Part shown: positions 26,914 through 35,900 of the stretch, one piece after another
How positions within the stretch are numbered: the stretch's first letter is position 1
Layout of the letters: every line of letters starts with the position of its first letter
Source: Actinomadura sp. DC4
Lineage (GTDB): Bacteria; Actinomycetota; Actinomycetes; Streptosporangiales; Streptosporangiaceae
NCBI RefSeq assembly: GCF_030406325.1
Contig: NZ_JAUEQY010000001.1
Span: 1 to 64,000, forward strand
DNA length: 64,000 nucleotides
Direction of reading: 5' to 3'
The notes under the pieces: generated by a model
Seen by the model: the letters and a program-made list of their open reading frames with translations, nothing else
What the model was told of the DNA's origin: nothing
The model's database searches: none
Made by a program: the position numbers and the translations under genes

Positions 26914-27471
26914 ATGACAGCGAACAGACACTTCAAGCGTCGCGTACGCGACCGCGCTCGCCGTACGGGCGAGTCCTACACCGCTGCCCTCAGGCACCTC
27001 AGGGAAGCGAAGGAGCAGCCCGTGAAGTGGCAGCGCATCGAGAAACCCGACTTCGGCTACGCCGTCCACGTCCCGCACGACTGGGACGAGCGGCCGCCGA
27101 ACCTGAAGAACTCCCCCTGGGAGACGGCCCGGTTCGGTGACCAGGCCGACCGCCGGCGCAGCGTCGTCGTGTTCCGGGGGCCGACGAGGCCCGGGCGTAC
27201 GGCCGAGGAGCTCATCGAGCAGGTGACCACCTCGCTCGGCAACGCCGGCTTCACGGACTTCGAGAGCACCGGCGTCCGGCTCGGCGGGCGGGCCGGGATG
27301 CGCCTGGACTGCGCCCGGCACGACGCCGGCCGGATGTGGGCCGTACGGGAGTACTTCGTCGCCGGGAACGGCGTGTACTTCTGCCTGGCCCTGGGCTCGG
27401 CCGTACCCGGGGAGGACGAGGCCCTCTTCGACGCGATGGCCGAGCGTTTTGAGATCTTCGAGGTGAGCTGA
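26914..27471 (+). CDS. Hypothetical protein with basic N-terminal motif and DcrB/PsbP-like domain
   Basis: 185 residues. The first about 35 residues form a basic motif (RHFKRRVRDRARRTGESYTAA) seen at the N-terminus of several unrelated actinobacterial proteins. The remainder (about 45-180) resembles small DcrB/LpqN/PsbP-type folds: GYAVHVPHDW, then RTAEELIEQVTTSL and a final YFCLALGS strand. No signal peptide, so it is likely cytoplasmic. ATG 26914 chosen because MTANRHFKR matches that motif; the frame is open for 48 codons further upstream. Function unknown. Confidence 0.7.
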   Translation: MTANRHFKRRVRDRARRTGESYTAALRHLREAKEQPVKWQRIEKPDFGYAVHVPHDWDERPPNLKNSPWETARFGDQADRRRSVVVFRGPTRPGRTAEELIEQVTTSLGNAGFTDFESTGVRLGGRAGMRLDCARHDAGRMWAVREYFVAGNGVYFCLALGSAVPGEDEALFDAMAERFEIFEVS

Positions 27472-27478
27472 CGGGGGA

Positions 27479-27506
27479 GGAGGGGCGGCCCCGGGGCCGC
27501 CCCTCC
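27479..27506. terminator. Bidirectional terminator palindrome
   Basis: A perfect 28-base palindrome with arms GGAGGGGCGGCCCC and GGGGCCGCCCCTCC sits between two convergent reading frames ending at 27471 and 27516. Very likely a two-way terminator. Confidence 0.65.
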
Positions 27507-27515
27507 GAACCGGCC

Positions 27516-27902
27516 TCAGGCGCTCACGAGGAGCGTGGACTCCGTCGACCCTTCGACGAGCACCTCTTCGGGGAGGTAGTGCCGCGGCGCCACGGCGAAG
27601 ACCGCTATGGCGACAGTCCCGTCGTACTCCGCCGTGTAGCAGAGCACGTCCTCGTCCCAGGTCTCCCGCAGCCCCGACCTCAGGGCGCCGCTGACCTGCC
27701 GGTACGCCGGGCTGACCAGAAGCTGCTGGAGGGTGGACTCCAGGGCGTCTCGAACGACCGGTCGGGGAGCGGGTGCGTTGGTGACGTAGAAGACGTGGCC
27801 GCAGGTCCGGCGGGAGAGGCTCTCGCCGCACTGGCCGGGCCGGGTTACGTTGAAGCGGTCGTCCGAGGTGTTCGGCTTCGGCCATGGTCGTGACCGGTTC
27901 TG
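27516..27902 (-). pseudogene. Coding-like reading frame without a start codon
   Basis: Translating the minus strand upstream of the TGA at 27516-27518 gives a protein-like 128-codon frame (contains RRTCGHVFYVTNAPAPR, LVSPAYRQVSGAL, WDEDVLCYTAEYDGTVAIAV, HYLPEEVLVEGS) with alternating hydrophobic strands and strong codon-position GC bias. It is bounded upstream by an in-frame stop at 27903-27905 and contains no ATG, GTG or TTG near its N-terminal end; the only nearby ATG (27885) is in another frame. It is therefore a truncated or frameshifted gene, or the start is non-standard. No family recognised. Confidence 0.45.
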
Positions 27903-27913
27903 TCAGGGGTCTC

Positions 27914-28225
27914 TCAGAGCCCGGACAGGCGGAGCCCGGCCGTCACGACCGCCGCGGCGAGCAGGATGACGAGAAAGGGTGCACGGAGAAGAAGCGCGAT
28001 GACGGCTGCGGCCATTCCGGCGAGGCGGGGCGCGTCGAGTTCGAGGGCACGGCCGTTCGCCAGGGCCTGCACGGCGATGAGCGCGGTGAGGAGCGCGACC
28101 GGCACGAGTTCGCTGAACCGCCGGACCCGGGGGTCGCCGAGCACCCGCTGGGGCACGACGAGCCCGGCGAGCTTGAGCCCGTAACAGCCGATCCCGGTCG
28201 CGACGACGGCGATCCAGACGGTCAT
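27914..28225 (-). CDS. azlD: AzlD branched-chain amino acid export subunit
   Basis: 103 residues with three to four hydrophobic segments; matches the small AzlD subunit that works with AzlC to export branched-chain amino acids or analogues. ATG 28225 with AAGGAGG upstream on the minus strand. Downstream of azlC in the same direction but separated by 244 bases, although the two usually overlap. Confidence 0.85.
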   Translation of the reverse strand: MTVWIAVVATGIGCYGLKLAGLVVPQRVLGDPRVRRFSELVPVALLTALIAVQALANGRALELDAPRLAGMAAAVIALLLRAPFLVILLAAAVVTAGLRLSGL

Positions 28226-28469
28226 ACGTCCCTGCCTCCTTGATCACGGATGGTCCGCGGGTCGGTCGTGCGGAAGCCGCGGCGAATCACGGCCGGTCCT
28301 CGGCGGACGGGCCGGCGCCCTTCCCGGGAGCCGGGCCGGGCGGCGCCCCGGGCGGTACGGCGGCCGTACGGGCGCGGCGGGTCATGGGTGAGGCGAGGCG
28401 GGTCCGGGCGCGGGTCGAGGCCGGCGCCTGGAGAGGCCGGGCCGGAGGATCCGGCCCGCGTGGGACCCG
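28226..28469 (-). other. 244-base azlC-azlD spacer
   Basis: No coding region or clear hairpin was recognised. The sequence is extremely GC-rich with GGCGCC and GGCCGG runs, and an azlD ribosome binding site at its end. It is unusual since azlC and azlD normally overlap. Confidence 0.4.
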
Positions 28470-29201
28470 TCATGAGCGGTTCTCTGGGGCGGTGAGGGCG
28501 GGTTCGGGGGCCGGTTCGCCGGGGTCCTGCGGCGTATCGGCGGGGCGCCGGATGAGGCCGGCGAGCGCGGCCAGGGCGGTGAGCATCACGGGGAGGCCGG
28601 GCGGGAGCAGGGGCGTGGTCGCGATCGCCACGACGGCGGCGAGGACGGCGACCCGCCGCTCGGCGGCGCCCGCCAGCCGGGGCCACAGCAGGCCGAGGAA
28701 CGCCGCCGGCCCGACCACGTCCAGCCCGTACGTCCGCGGGTCGCCCAGTCGTGAGGCGCCGATCGCGCCGCCGAGGGTCGAGAGGTTCCAGACGGTGAAG
28801 AGGCTGATCGCGGTGGCCCAGAACCCCGCCCGCGCCTGCGGAGGGCCGGGCTGGGCGGTCGCCACGGCCGTGGTCTCGTCGATGACGAGGTGCGCGGTGA
28901 GCAGCCGCCGCAGGCCGCGTACGCGCAGCGTCTCGGCCAGGCGCAGCCCGTACAGCCCGTTGCGCCCGCCGAGCAGGACCGCCCCGACGGCGCCGGCGAT
29001 GAGGTCGCCCCCGCCCGCGACCACGCCGATCAGCGCGAACTGCGAGGCCCCGGAGAACGCCAGCAGGCTGAGCGCGCACGCCTGCGGCACCCCGAGCCCG
29101 GCCGCGACCGCGGCGGCCCCGAACGCCACCCCGGACAGCCCGACCGCGAACCCGACTCCCAGCCCGTCCCGCACCGCCGATCGTGTCAGCGTCGAATCCA
29201 T
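28470..29201 (-). CDS. azlC: AzlC branched-chain amino acid export permease
   Basis: 243 residues, about six to seven membrane segments. The GLSGVAFGAAAVAAGLG start, SLLAFSGASQFALIGV and RNGLYGLRLAE stretches are typical of AzlC. Expected to form an exporter with AzlD. A Pro/Glu-rich tail extends the C-terminus. ATG 29201 has no strong ribosome binding site. The AraC regulator gene follows upstream on the same strand and may control it. Confidence 0.88.
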   Translation of the reverse strand: MDSTLTRSAVRDGLGVGFAVGLSGVAFGAAAVAAGLGVPQACALSLLAFSGASQFALIGVVAGGGDLIAGAVGAVLLGGRNGLYGLRLAETLRVRGLRRLLTAHLVIDETTAVATAQPGPPQARAGFWATAISLFTVWNLSTLGGAIGASRLGDPRTYGLDVVGPAAFLGLLWPRLAGAAERRVAVLAAVVAIATTPLLPPGLPVMLTALAALAGLIRRPADTPQDPGEPAPEPALTAPENRS

Positions 29202-29288
29202 ACCCCGACCCTAGGAACGCCCGGCCAGGGGTGTCTTGCACGAAATTGCACCGAACGGCCCGCCTCCGCGGGGCTGCCGGAGGTCCTC

Positions 29289-30107
29289 TCAGGCGGTGCG
29301 GCCGAGGAGGTAGGCGCCCGGGGGTACGCCGACGACGCGTTTGAAATGGCGGGTCAGGTGCGGCTGGTCGGTGAAGCCGGTCCGGGCCGCGACCTCGGCC
29401 GGGCGCAGGCCCGCGTCCAGGAGCTCGCGGGCCCGCTGGACGCGGAGGTTCGTCAGGTACGCGTGCGGCGGCAGGCCGTACGCCGCGCGGAAGGCCCGCA
29501 GCAGTGCGAACGGGCCGGCGCCGACCGCCTCGGCGAGCTCCTCCAGCGACGGCGGCGCGGTCAGCCGCTCGTGCAGCAGGTCGCGGGCCGCGCGCACCGC
29601 CGGGGGAGCGATGCCGCCGGCCCCCGTACGGCCCGGCGGAGCACCGTGCCGGCCCAGGATCGCGGCCAGCGCCGTTCGCAGCGCCGACGACGACGCCAGG
29701 GCGTCGCCCCGCGCCACGCTCGCGTGCACCGTCCGCAGCAGCCGCGCCGCCGCGGGGTCGTCCACGATGGTGGAGGGGAAGTACGGCGTCCCGCGCGGCG
29801 CGCCCAGTTCGTCCGCGACCTCCCGTACGACGTCCACCGCCGGGTAGAGGACGCGGTACCGCCAGCCCTCCGGCACGCCCGCGTGCCCTGTGTGCACGAC
29901 CTCCGGGTTCAGGATCACGACCTGGCCGCGCGCCGCCCGAAGCAGGCTCCCGGCGTGCTCGAACTCCTCGACGCCGGACTCGATCAGCCCGATCGTGTAC
30001 GTCGCGTGCGCGTGCCGCGAGTAGCGGTGGGTGACGTAGCGGGCGCTCAGCAGGTCGACCCCGGGCTCCGTCGGATGCCTGCGGTAGTGCGCCACTTCCC
30101 CGTCCAC
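29289..30107 (-). CDS. AraC family regulator with N-terminal cupin
   Basis: 272 residues: N-terminal AraC-type ligand-binding cupin (about residues 15-130, HxHATYTIGLIESGVEEF) and C-terminal double helix-turn-helix (about 175-270, PPSLEELAEAVGAG... GFTDQPHLTRHFKRVVGVPP). Such regulators are often next to azlCD and sense the exported amino acid; specific ligand unknown. GTG start at 30107. Transcribed towards azlC, 87 bases away. Confidence 0.88.
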   Translation of the reverse strand: MDGEVAHYRRHPTEPGVDLLSARYVTHRYSRHAHATYTIGLIESGVEEFEHAGSLLRAARGQVVILNPEVVHTGHAGVPEGWRYRVLYPAVDVVREVADELGAPRGTPYFPSTIVDDPAAARLLRTVHASVARGDALASSSALRTALAAILGRHGAPPGRTGAGGIAPPAVRAARDLLHERLTAPPSLEELAEAVGAGPFALLRAFRAAYGLPPHAYLTNLRVQRARELLDAGLRPAEVAARTGFTDQPHLTRHFKRVVGVPPGAYLLGRTA

Positions 30108-30173
30108 CCCAGTGAGCCTATAACCCGCAAAACAGACATGCCGTCCGCGATGTGAGACGCCGCATTCCGGAAG

Positions 30174-30204
30174 TTGGCACGCCGCCCGTCGCGGCGGCTA
30201 CCAT
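30174..30204 (+). promoter_or_regulatory. Promoter of the aromatic leader peptide
   Basis: TTGGCA (30174-30179) and TACCAT (30199-30204), 19 bases apart. The -10 ends 7 bases before ATG 30212, so the leader mRNA is probably leaderless. Confidence 0.5.
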
Positions 30205-30211
30205 CGAACGC

Positions 30212-30274
30212 ATGGATCGTCGCTATTTCGCGTTTACGACGCCGGCTCCGGGCGAGCCGGTCGCCGCGCGCTGA
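30212..30274 (+). CDS. Phe/Tyr-containing leader peptide
   Basis: A 20-codon ORF encoding MDRRYFAFTTP... with Tyr-Phe-Ala-Phe at positions 5-8. It lies between a good promoter and a strong terminator ahead of a chorismate-mutase gene, the layout of ribosome-mediated transcription attenuation: scarcity of charged tRNA-Phe or tRNA-Tyr would stall the ribosome at the aromatic codons and prevent terminator formation. Confidence 0.7.
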   Translation: MDRRYFAFTTPAPGEPVAAR

Positions 30275-30300
30275 CGACGACCACCACCCGAGCCGGCAGA

Positions 30301-30336
30301 GGCAGAGCCCCCCACGGGCTCTGCCTTTCGCGTTCT
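30301..30336 (+). terminator. Attenuator terminator before the chorismate mutase gene
   Basis: Perfect 10-base stem GGCAGAGCCC (30301-30310) with GGGCTCTGCC (30316-30325), a 5-base loop, then TTTCGCGTTCT. Bases just upstream (AGCCGGCAGA) could compete for the right arm or form an alternative hairpin with the leader region. Confidence 0.7.
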
Positions 30337-30390
30337 CCACGAACGAATGTGGGCGGCTCCCGGAGGGCACCGCCCGGAGGGAGCACCCCG

Positions 30391-31272
30391 ATGGACCTGA
30401 CCGACCAGGACACCGCCGTGATCGTCGCCGGTCCCGGCGCGGCGCCCGACGTGGCCATGACGAGCCTGCGCCACCGGCACGGCCGCGTGGACGCCGCCAC
30501 CGAGCTGACGAGGCTGCGCGCGGCGTACGACGGCCCGCTGCTGGTCGAGCCGTTCTCCGCCCTGGACCTGCCGGCCATCGCGGCGCACGCCGACGGCGTC
30601 GTGGTCGGCGCCGCCTGGATGCAGGACTACCAGCTCCTGCGCGCCGTCGCCCGTACGGGCCGGCCCGTCGTCGTCCAGCGCGCTCCGGCCGCGACCCTGG
30701 AGGAGTGGCTGTCGGCGGCGGAGTACTGCGTCGCGGAGGGCAACCACGAGGTCGTCCTGTGCGAGACCGGCAGCCGTACCCACCTGCCGCACCCCACGAT
30801 CGACCTGTCCCTCGTACGGGAGGCCGGCCGCCGGTGGCCGGTCCTCGTGGACGTCTCGGCCGAGCCCGCGCTCGCCCTGGCCGCCCTCACCGCCGGCGCG
30901 CGCGGCCTGCTGCTGGGGGAGGACGCCGCACCGGAAGAGGTCGCCGAGGTACGCGCCAAGGCCGCCATGCTCGCGCCGCTCCTGCGCGACGAGACGCCCG
31001 AGACGATCGAGGACGCGCGGGCCGCGATCGACCGGGTCGACGCGGCGCTCGCCACCCTCCTCGAACGCCGGGCGGGCCTGGCCGGGGTCGTCCAGCGGCT
31101 GAAGCCGGTCGGCGGGTTCGCCGGGCGCGACCTCGGCCGCGAGCGCCGGATCGTCGAGGCGATGGCCGCCCGCGCGCCCCGGCTCGGCCCCGACCGCATC
31201 GCCCGCATCATGGGCGCCGTCATCGAGGCGGGCCTGCAGGCGTCGGAGGAGCACGACCTGTCACGCGCGTGA
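30391..31272 (+). CDS. DAHP-synthase-like (inactive) domain fused to AroQ chorismate mutase
   Basis: 293 residues. The C-terminal about 85 residues form an AroQ helical chorismate mutase (IEDARAAIDRVDAALATLLE, LxxLIxxR-type pattern). Residues 1-200 align in order with class I-beta DAHP synthase (VIVAGP, ADGVVVGAAWMQD, LEEWLSAAEYCVAEGN, VVLCETGSRT, WPVLVDVS), but the KPRTSP loop is deleted and the metal/PEP residues are lost: AGPC is AGPG, LLKRG is VVQRA, DPSH is DVSA. So the front domain should be catalytically dead, perhaps an allosteric or docking module. Phenylalanine/tyrosine pathway. ATG 30391 with GGAGGGAG; controlled by the upstream attenuator. Confidence 0.8.
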   Translation: MDLTDQDTAVIVAGPGAAPDVAMTSLRHRHGRVDAATELTRLRAAYDGPLLVEPFSALDLPAIAAHADGVVVGAAWMQDYQLLRAVARTGRPVVVQRAPAATLEEWLSAAEYCVAEGNHEVVLCETGSRTHLPHPTIDLSLVREAGRRWPVLVDVSAEPALALAALTAGARGLLLGEDAAPEEVAEVRAKAAMLAPLLRDETPETIEDARAAIDRVDAALATLLERRAGLAGVVQRLKPVGGFAGRDLGRERRIVEAMAARAPRLGPDRIARIMGAVIEAGLQASEEHDLSRA

Positions 31273-31280
31273 GGAAGGGC

Positions 31281-32684
31281 TCAGGCGAGCCGCCGCCGTA
31301 CGGCCCGCCAGCCCGCGAACAGCACCACGAGCACCACGGGCAGGGACCAGAACGCGATCTGGTTGGCGTCGTCGGAGAAGGCCATCAGGCCGACGACGAC
31401 GGCGAGGAAGCCGAGAGTGACCCAGTTCGTGACCGGGGCGCCGGGCATGCGGAAGGAGGGCCGGGTCATCTCGCCCCGGCGGGCGGCCGCGCGGAGCCGG
31501 AGCTGGCAGTAGACGAGCGTCGCCCACACCGCGACGACGCCGAGCGAGGAGACCGACGTGGCGATGTCGAAGGCCATCTTCGGCACCGCGTAGTTGAGCG
31601 CGACGCCCAGCATCAGCACGACCGCGGTGAACAGGATCCCGCCGTACGGGACGTGCCGGTCGTTCATCCGCCCGACGAACTCCGGCGCCTCGCGCCGCAG
31701 GGACAGGGCGCGCATCACGCGGCCGGTGGCGTACAGGCCGGAGTTGCAGGAGGAGAGGGCCGCGGTGAGCACGACGGCGTTCATGATGTCGCCGGCGCCG
31801 GGCACGCCGAGCCGGGAGAAGACCGTCACGAACGGGCTCTCCCCGCCGTTGTAGGCGGTCCACGGCAGCACCATGACCAGCAGCACCACCGAGCCGACGT
31901 AGAACACCCCGATCCGCCAGACCACGCCGTTGATCGCCCGGGGCAGCACGCGGCGCGGGTGCTGGGTCTCGCCGGCCGCGATGCCGACCATCTCGATGCC
32001 GGAGTAGGCGAAGACCACGGCCTGCAGGCTCATCAGCACCACCGGCAGCCCGTGCGGCAGCAGGCCGCCGTGGGAGGTCAGGTTGTGCGGTCCGGCGTGC
32101 GCGTGGCCGACGCCCGCGCCGGTCAGCACGAGGCCGATCCCGACGAACAGGAACGTCACGATGGCGAGCACCTTGATCACCGAGAACCAGAACTCCAGCT
32201 CACCGAAGAGCCGTACGGACAGGAGGTTCACGGCGAGCAGGACGACGAGCGCGGTCAGGGCGGTCACCCACTGCGGCACGCCGGGCAGCCAGCGGTGCAC
32301 GTAGATGCCGATCGCGGTCGTCTCCGCCACGCCGGTCATGGCCCAGTTGAGCCAGTAGAGCCAGCCGCTGGTGAAGCCCGCCCAGGGGCCGATGAACTCC
32401 CGCGCGTACGAGACGAAGCTGCCCGCGGTGGGGCGGTGCAGTACGAGTTCGCCGAGCGCCCGCATCACGAAGAAGGCCGCGACGCCGCAGACGGCGTAGG
32501 AGAAGATCAGTCCGGGACCGTCCGCGGCGAGCTTTCCGCCGGCGCCGAGGAACAGGCCGACGCCGATGGCGCCGCCGATCGCGATCATCTTGACCTGGCG
32601 GCCGCTCAGGGACGTGGCGTAGCCCTCATCGCCCTCATCGCCCTCGCCCGCGAGCGTGCCCGGCGGATCCAACGTCCTCGACAC
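31281..32684 (-). CDS. ansP: L-asparagine permease-type APC transporter
   Basis: Twelve-TM APC superfamily amino acid:proton symporter. Closely follows AnsP landmarks: MIAIGGAIGVGLFLGAG, FFVMRALGELVLHRP, GSFVSYAREFIGPWAGF, FAYSGIEMVGIAAGET, WRIGVFYVGSVVLLVMVLPW and LTAALSSCNSGLYATGR. GTG 32684 is chosen since GGAGGG precedes it by five bases; ATG 32747 and 32711 upstream are alternatives. Reads towards, and ends 8 bases from, the chorismate mutase gene. Its substrate is probably asparagine, but related permeases differ. Confidence 0.8.
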   Translation of the reverse strand: MSRTLDPPGTLAGEGDEGDEGYATSLSGRQVKMIAIGGAIGVGLFLGAGGKLAADGPGLIFSYAVCGVAAFFVMRALGELVLHRPTAGSFVSYAREFIGPWAGFTSGWLYWLNWAMTGVAETTAIGIYVHRWLPGVPQWVTALTALVVLLAVNLLSVRLFGELEFWFSVIKVLAIVTFLFVGIGLVLTGAGVGHAHAGPHNLTSHGGLLPHGLPVVLMSLQAVVFAYSGIEMVGIAAGETQHPRRVLPRAINGVVWRIGVFYVGSVVLLVMVLPWTAYNGGESPFVTVFSRLGVPGAGDIMNAVVLTAALSSCNSGLYATGRVMRALSLRREAPEFVGRMNDRHVPYGGILFTAVVLMLGVALNYAVPKMAFDIATSVSSLGVVAVWATLVYCQLRLRAAARRGEMTRPSFRMPGAPVTNWVTLGFLAVVVGLMAFSDDANQIAFWSLPVVLVVLFAGWRAVRRRLA

Positions 32685-32968
32685 GCCCGCCCTCCGGTCG
32701 CCTGCCTTCATCGGACTGTCTTGATGCCCGAGTACCGGCCTGACCATACAAGACGCCGGAGTGTGTACGGGTCGTCACACGTGCGATCATGCCTGGGAGC
32801 GGGGTCTTTCGGACATCTTGAGTGTCGGGCCCCGAACTGTCAGCAGGGACCCGTTAGGCTCATGGGGCCGCCGTGCGACCGGTAGCCAAAAGAGACGAAA
32901 AAACCTTCGACGCCGACGCGTGCCCCCGGCACGTGTGGGTGCCGCATGCCTGAAGGAGGCGCACGCGC
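32685..32968. other. Divergent ansP-dnaE spacer
   Basis: 284 bases without a gene. It must carry both promoters; candidates such as TATGGT (minus strand, 32743-32748) are too weakly paired to assign. AAGGAGG at 32953-32959 is the dnaE ribosome binding site. Confidence 0.5.
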
Positions 32969-35900
32969 ATGGGTGACTCGTTCGTGCATCTACACGTGCA
33001 CACCGAGTACTCGATGCTCGACGGGGCGGCCCGTCTCAAAGAGATGTTCGCCGAGGTCGGCAAACAGGGCATGCCCGCGGTGGCCATGACCGACCACGGC
33101 AACACGCACGGCGCGTACGACTTCTACCGGCAGGCGACCGCCGCCGAGGTCACCCCGATCATCGGCATCGAGGCCTACGTCGCGCCCACCTCGCGCTACG
33201 TCAAGCAGCCCGTCCGCTGGGGCGAGCCCAGCCAGAAGAGCGACGACGTCTCCGGTGGCGGCCACTACACCCACAAGACGATCTGGGCCCGCGACAAGGT
33301 CGGCCTGCACAACCTCTTCAAGCTGACCAGCCGCGCCTACACCGAGGGCTTCGTGCGCAAGTGGGCGCGCATGGACTTCGAGCTCCTCGAGGAGCACTCG
33401 GCCGGCCTGATGGCCACCACCGGCTGCCCGTCCGGTGAGGTGCAGACCCGGCTGCGGCTCGGCCAGTTCGACGAGGCGCTCAAGGCGGCCGCCAAATACC
33501 AGGACGTCTTCGGCAAGGAGAACTACTTCCTCGAGCTGATGTACCACGACCTCGACATCGAGCGCCGCGTACGCGACGGGCTCGTCGAGATCAGCAAGAA
33601 GCTCGCCATCCCCCCGGTCGTCACCAACGACTCGCACTACACGCGCGAGGCCGAGTCCGCCGCGCACGACGCGCTGCTGTGCATCCAGACCGGCAAGCAG
33701 CTCGCCGACCCCAACCGCTTCAAGTTCGGCGGCTCGGGCTACTACCTCAAGACCGCCGACGAGATGCGGGCGATCGACAGCTCCGACATCTGGGCCGAGG
33801 GCTGCCGCAACACGCTGCTGGTGGCCGAGAAGGTCGACCCGTCCGGCATGTTCGAGTTCCGCAACCTCATGCCGCGTTTCCCGGTCCCCGAGGGCGAGAC
33901 CGAAGAGTCGTGGTTCCGCAAAGAGGTCTGGCTCGGCATGGACCGGCGCTTCCGTGACGGCTTCGACGACGAGCACCGCAAGCAGGCCGAGTACGAGATG
34001 GACGTCATCTGCCAGATGGGGTTCCCCTCCTACTTCCTCGTGGTCGCCGATTTCATCATGTGGGCCAAGAACAACGGCGTCGCGGTGGGCCCGGGCCGTG
34101 GCTCGGCGGCCGGCTCCCTCGTCGCGTACGCGATGGGCATCACCGACCTCGACCCGCTGCCCCACGGGCTGATCTTCGAGCGGTTCCTCAATCCCGACCG
34201 CGTGTCCATGCCCGACATCGACGTGGACTTCGACGAACGCGGGCGGGCCGACGCCATCCGCTACGTCACCGAGAAGTGGGGCGCCGACAAGGTCTCCATG
34301 ATCGCCACCTTCGGCACCATCAAGGCGAAGGCCGCGATCAAGGACGCCGGTCGCGTCCTCGGCTTCCCGTACGCCCTCGGCGACAAGATCTCCAAGGCAT
34401 TCCCGCCCGCGGTGATGGGCAAGGACATCCCGCTGTCGGGCATCTTCGACAGCAAGCACCCGCGCTACGGCGAGGCCGGTGAGCTGCGGAAACTGTACGA
34501 CGAAGAGACCGACGTCAAGCAGATCATGGACCTGGCGCGGGGCCTGGAGGGCCTGATCCGCCAGACCGGCGTGCACGCCGCCGGCGTGATCATGTCCGCC
34601 GAGCCACTGACCGACCACATACCGATCATGCGCCGCGACAGCGACGGCGTGATCATCACGCAGTTCGACTACCCGACCTGCGAGACGCTCGGCCTGCTGA
34701 AGATGGACTTCCTGGGCCTGCGCAACCTCACGATCATGCAGGACTGCCTCAAGGCCATCAAGCTCAACAAGGGCGAGGACATCGACCTCCTCGAACTCCC
34801 GCTGGACAACCGCAAGGCGTACGAACTGCTGGCGCGCGGCGACACGCTCGGCATCTTCCAGCTCGACGGCGGCGGCATGCGCTCGCTGCTGCGGCTGATG
34901 CGCCCGGACAACTTCGAGGACATCTCCGCCGCCCTCGCGCTGTACCGGCCCGGCCCGATGGGCGCCAACTCCCACACCAACTACGCGCTGCGCAAGAACG
35001 GCCAGCAGCCGATCACGCCGATCCACAAGGAGCTCGAAGAGCCCCTCAAGGAGATCCTCGGCACGACCCACGGCCTGATCGTCTATCAGGAGCAGGTCAT
35101 GGCGATCGCGCAGAAGGTCGCGGGCTACAGCCTCGGCCAGGCCGACCTGCTGCGCCGCGCGATGGGCAAGAAGAAGAAGTCGGAGCTGGACAAGCAGTAC
35201 GCCACGTTCGAGTCCGGCATGCAGGAGAACGGCTATCCCGCCGACGCGATCAAGGCGCTGTGGGACATCCTGCTGCCCTTCTCCGACTACGCCTTCAACA
35301 AGGCGCACACCGCCGGATACGGCCTGGTCTCCTACTGGACCGCCTACCTCAAGTCCAACTACGCCGCCGAGTACATGGCGGCGCTGCTCACCTCGGTCAA
35401 GGACGACAAGGACAAGAGCGCGCTCTACCTCAACGAGTGCCGCCGCATGGGCATCAAGGTGCTGCCGCCGGACGTCAACGAGTCCGACGCGGACTTCACC
35501 CCGAAGGGCGACACCGAGATCCTGTTCGGCCTGACCGCGATCCGCAACGTCGGCGGCAACGTCGTCGAGGCGATCATCGCGGCGCGGCGCGAGAAGGAGC
35601 GCTTCACCGACTTCCAGGACTTCCTGCGCAAGGTGCCGCCCCAGGTCTGCAACAAGCGCGTGGTCGAGTCGCTGGTCAAGGCGGGCGCCTTCGACGACCT
35701 CGGCCACGAGCGCAAGAGCCTCGTGATGGTGCACGAGGCCGCCATCGACGCGATCATCGACATCAAGCGCAACGAGGCGATCGGGCAGGACTCCCTGTTC
35801 GGCGGCGCCGAGGACGTGGTCGACACGAGCTTCGACGTCGCCATCCCGGAGGGGGAGTGGGACAAGACGACCCTGCTGGCCTTCGAGCGCGAGATGCTCG

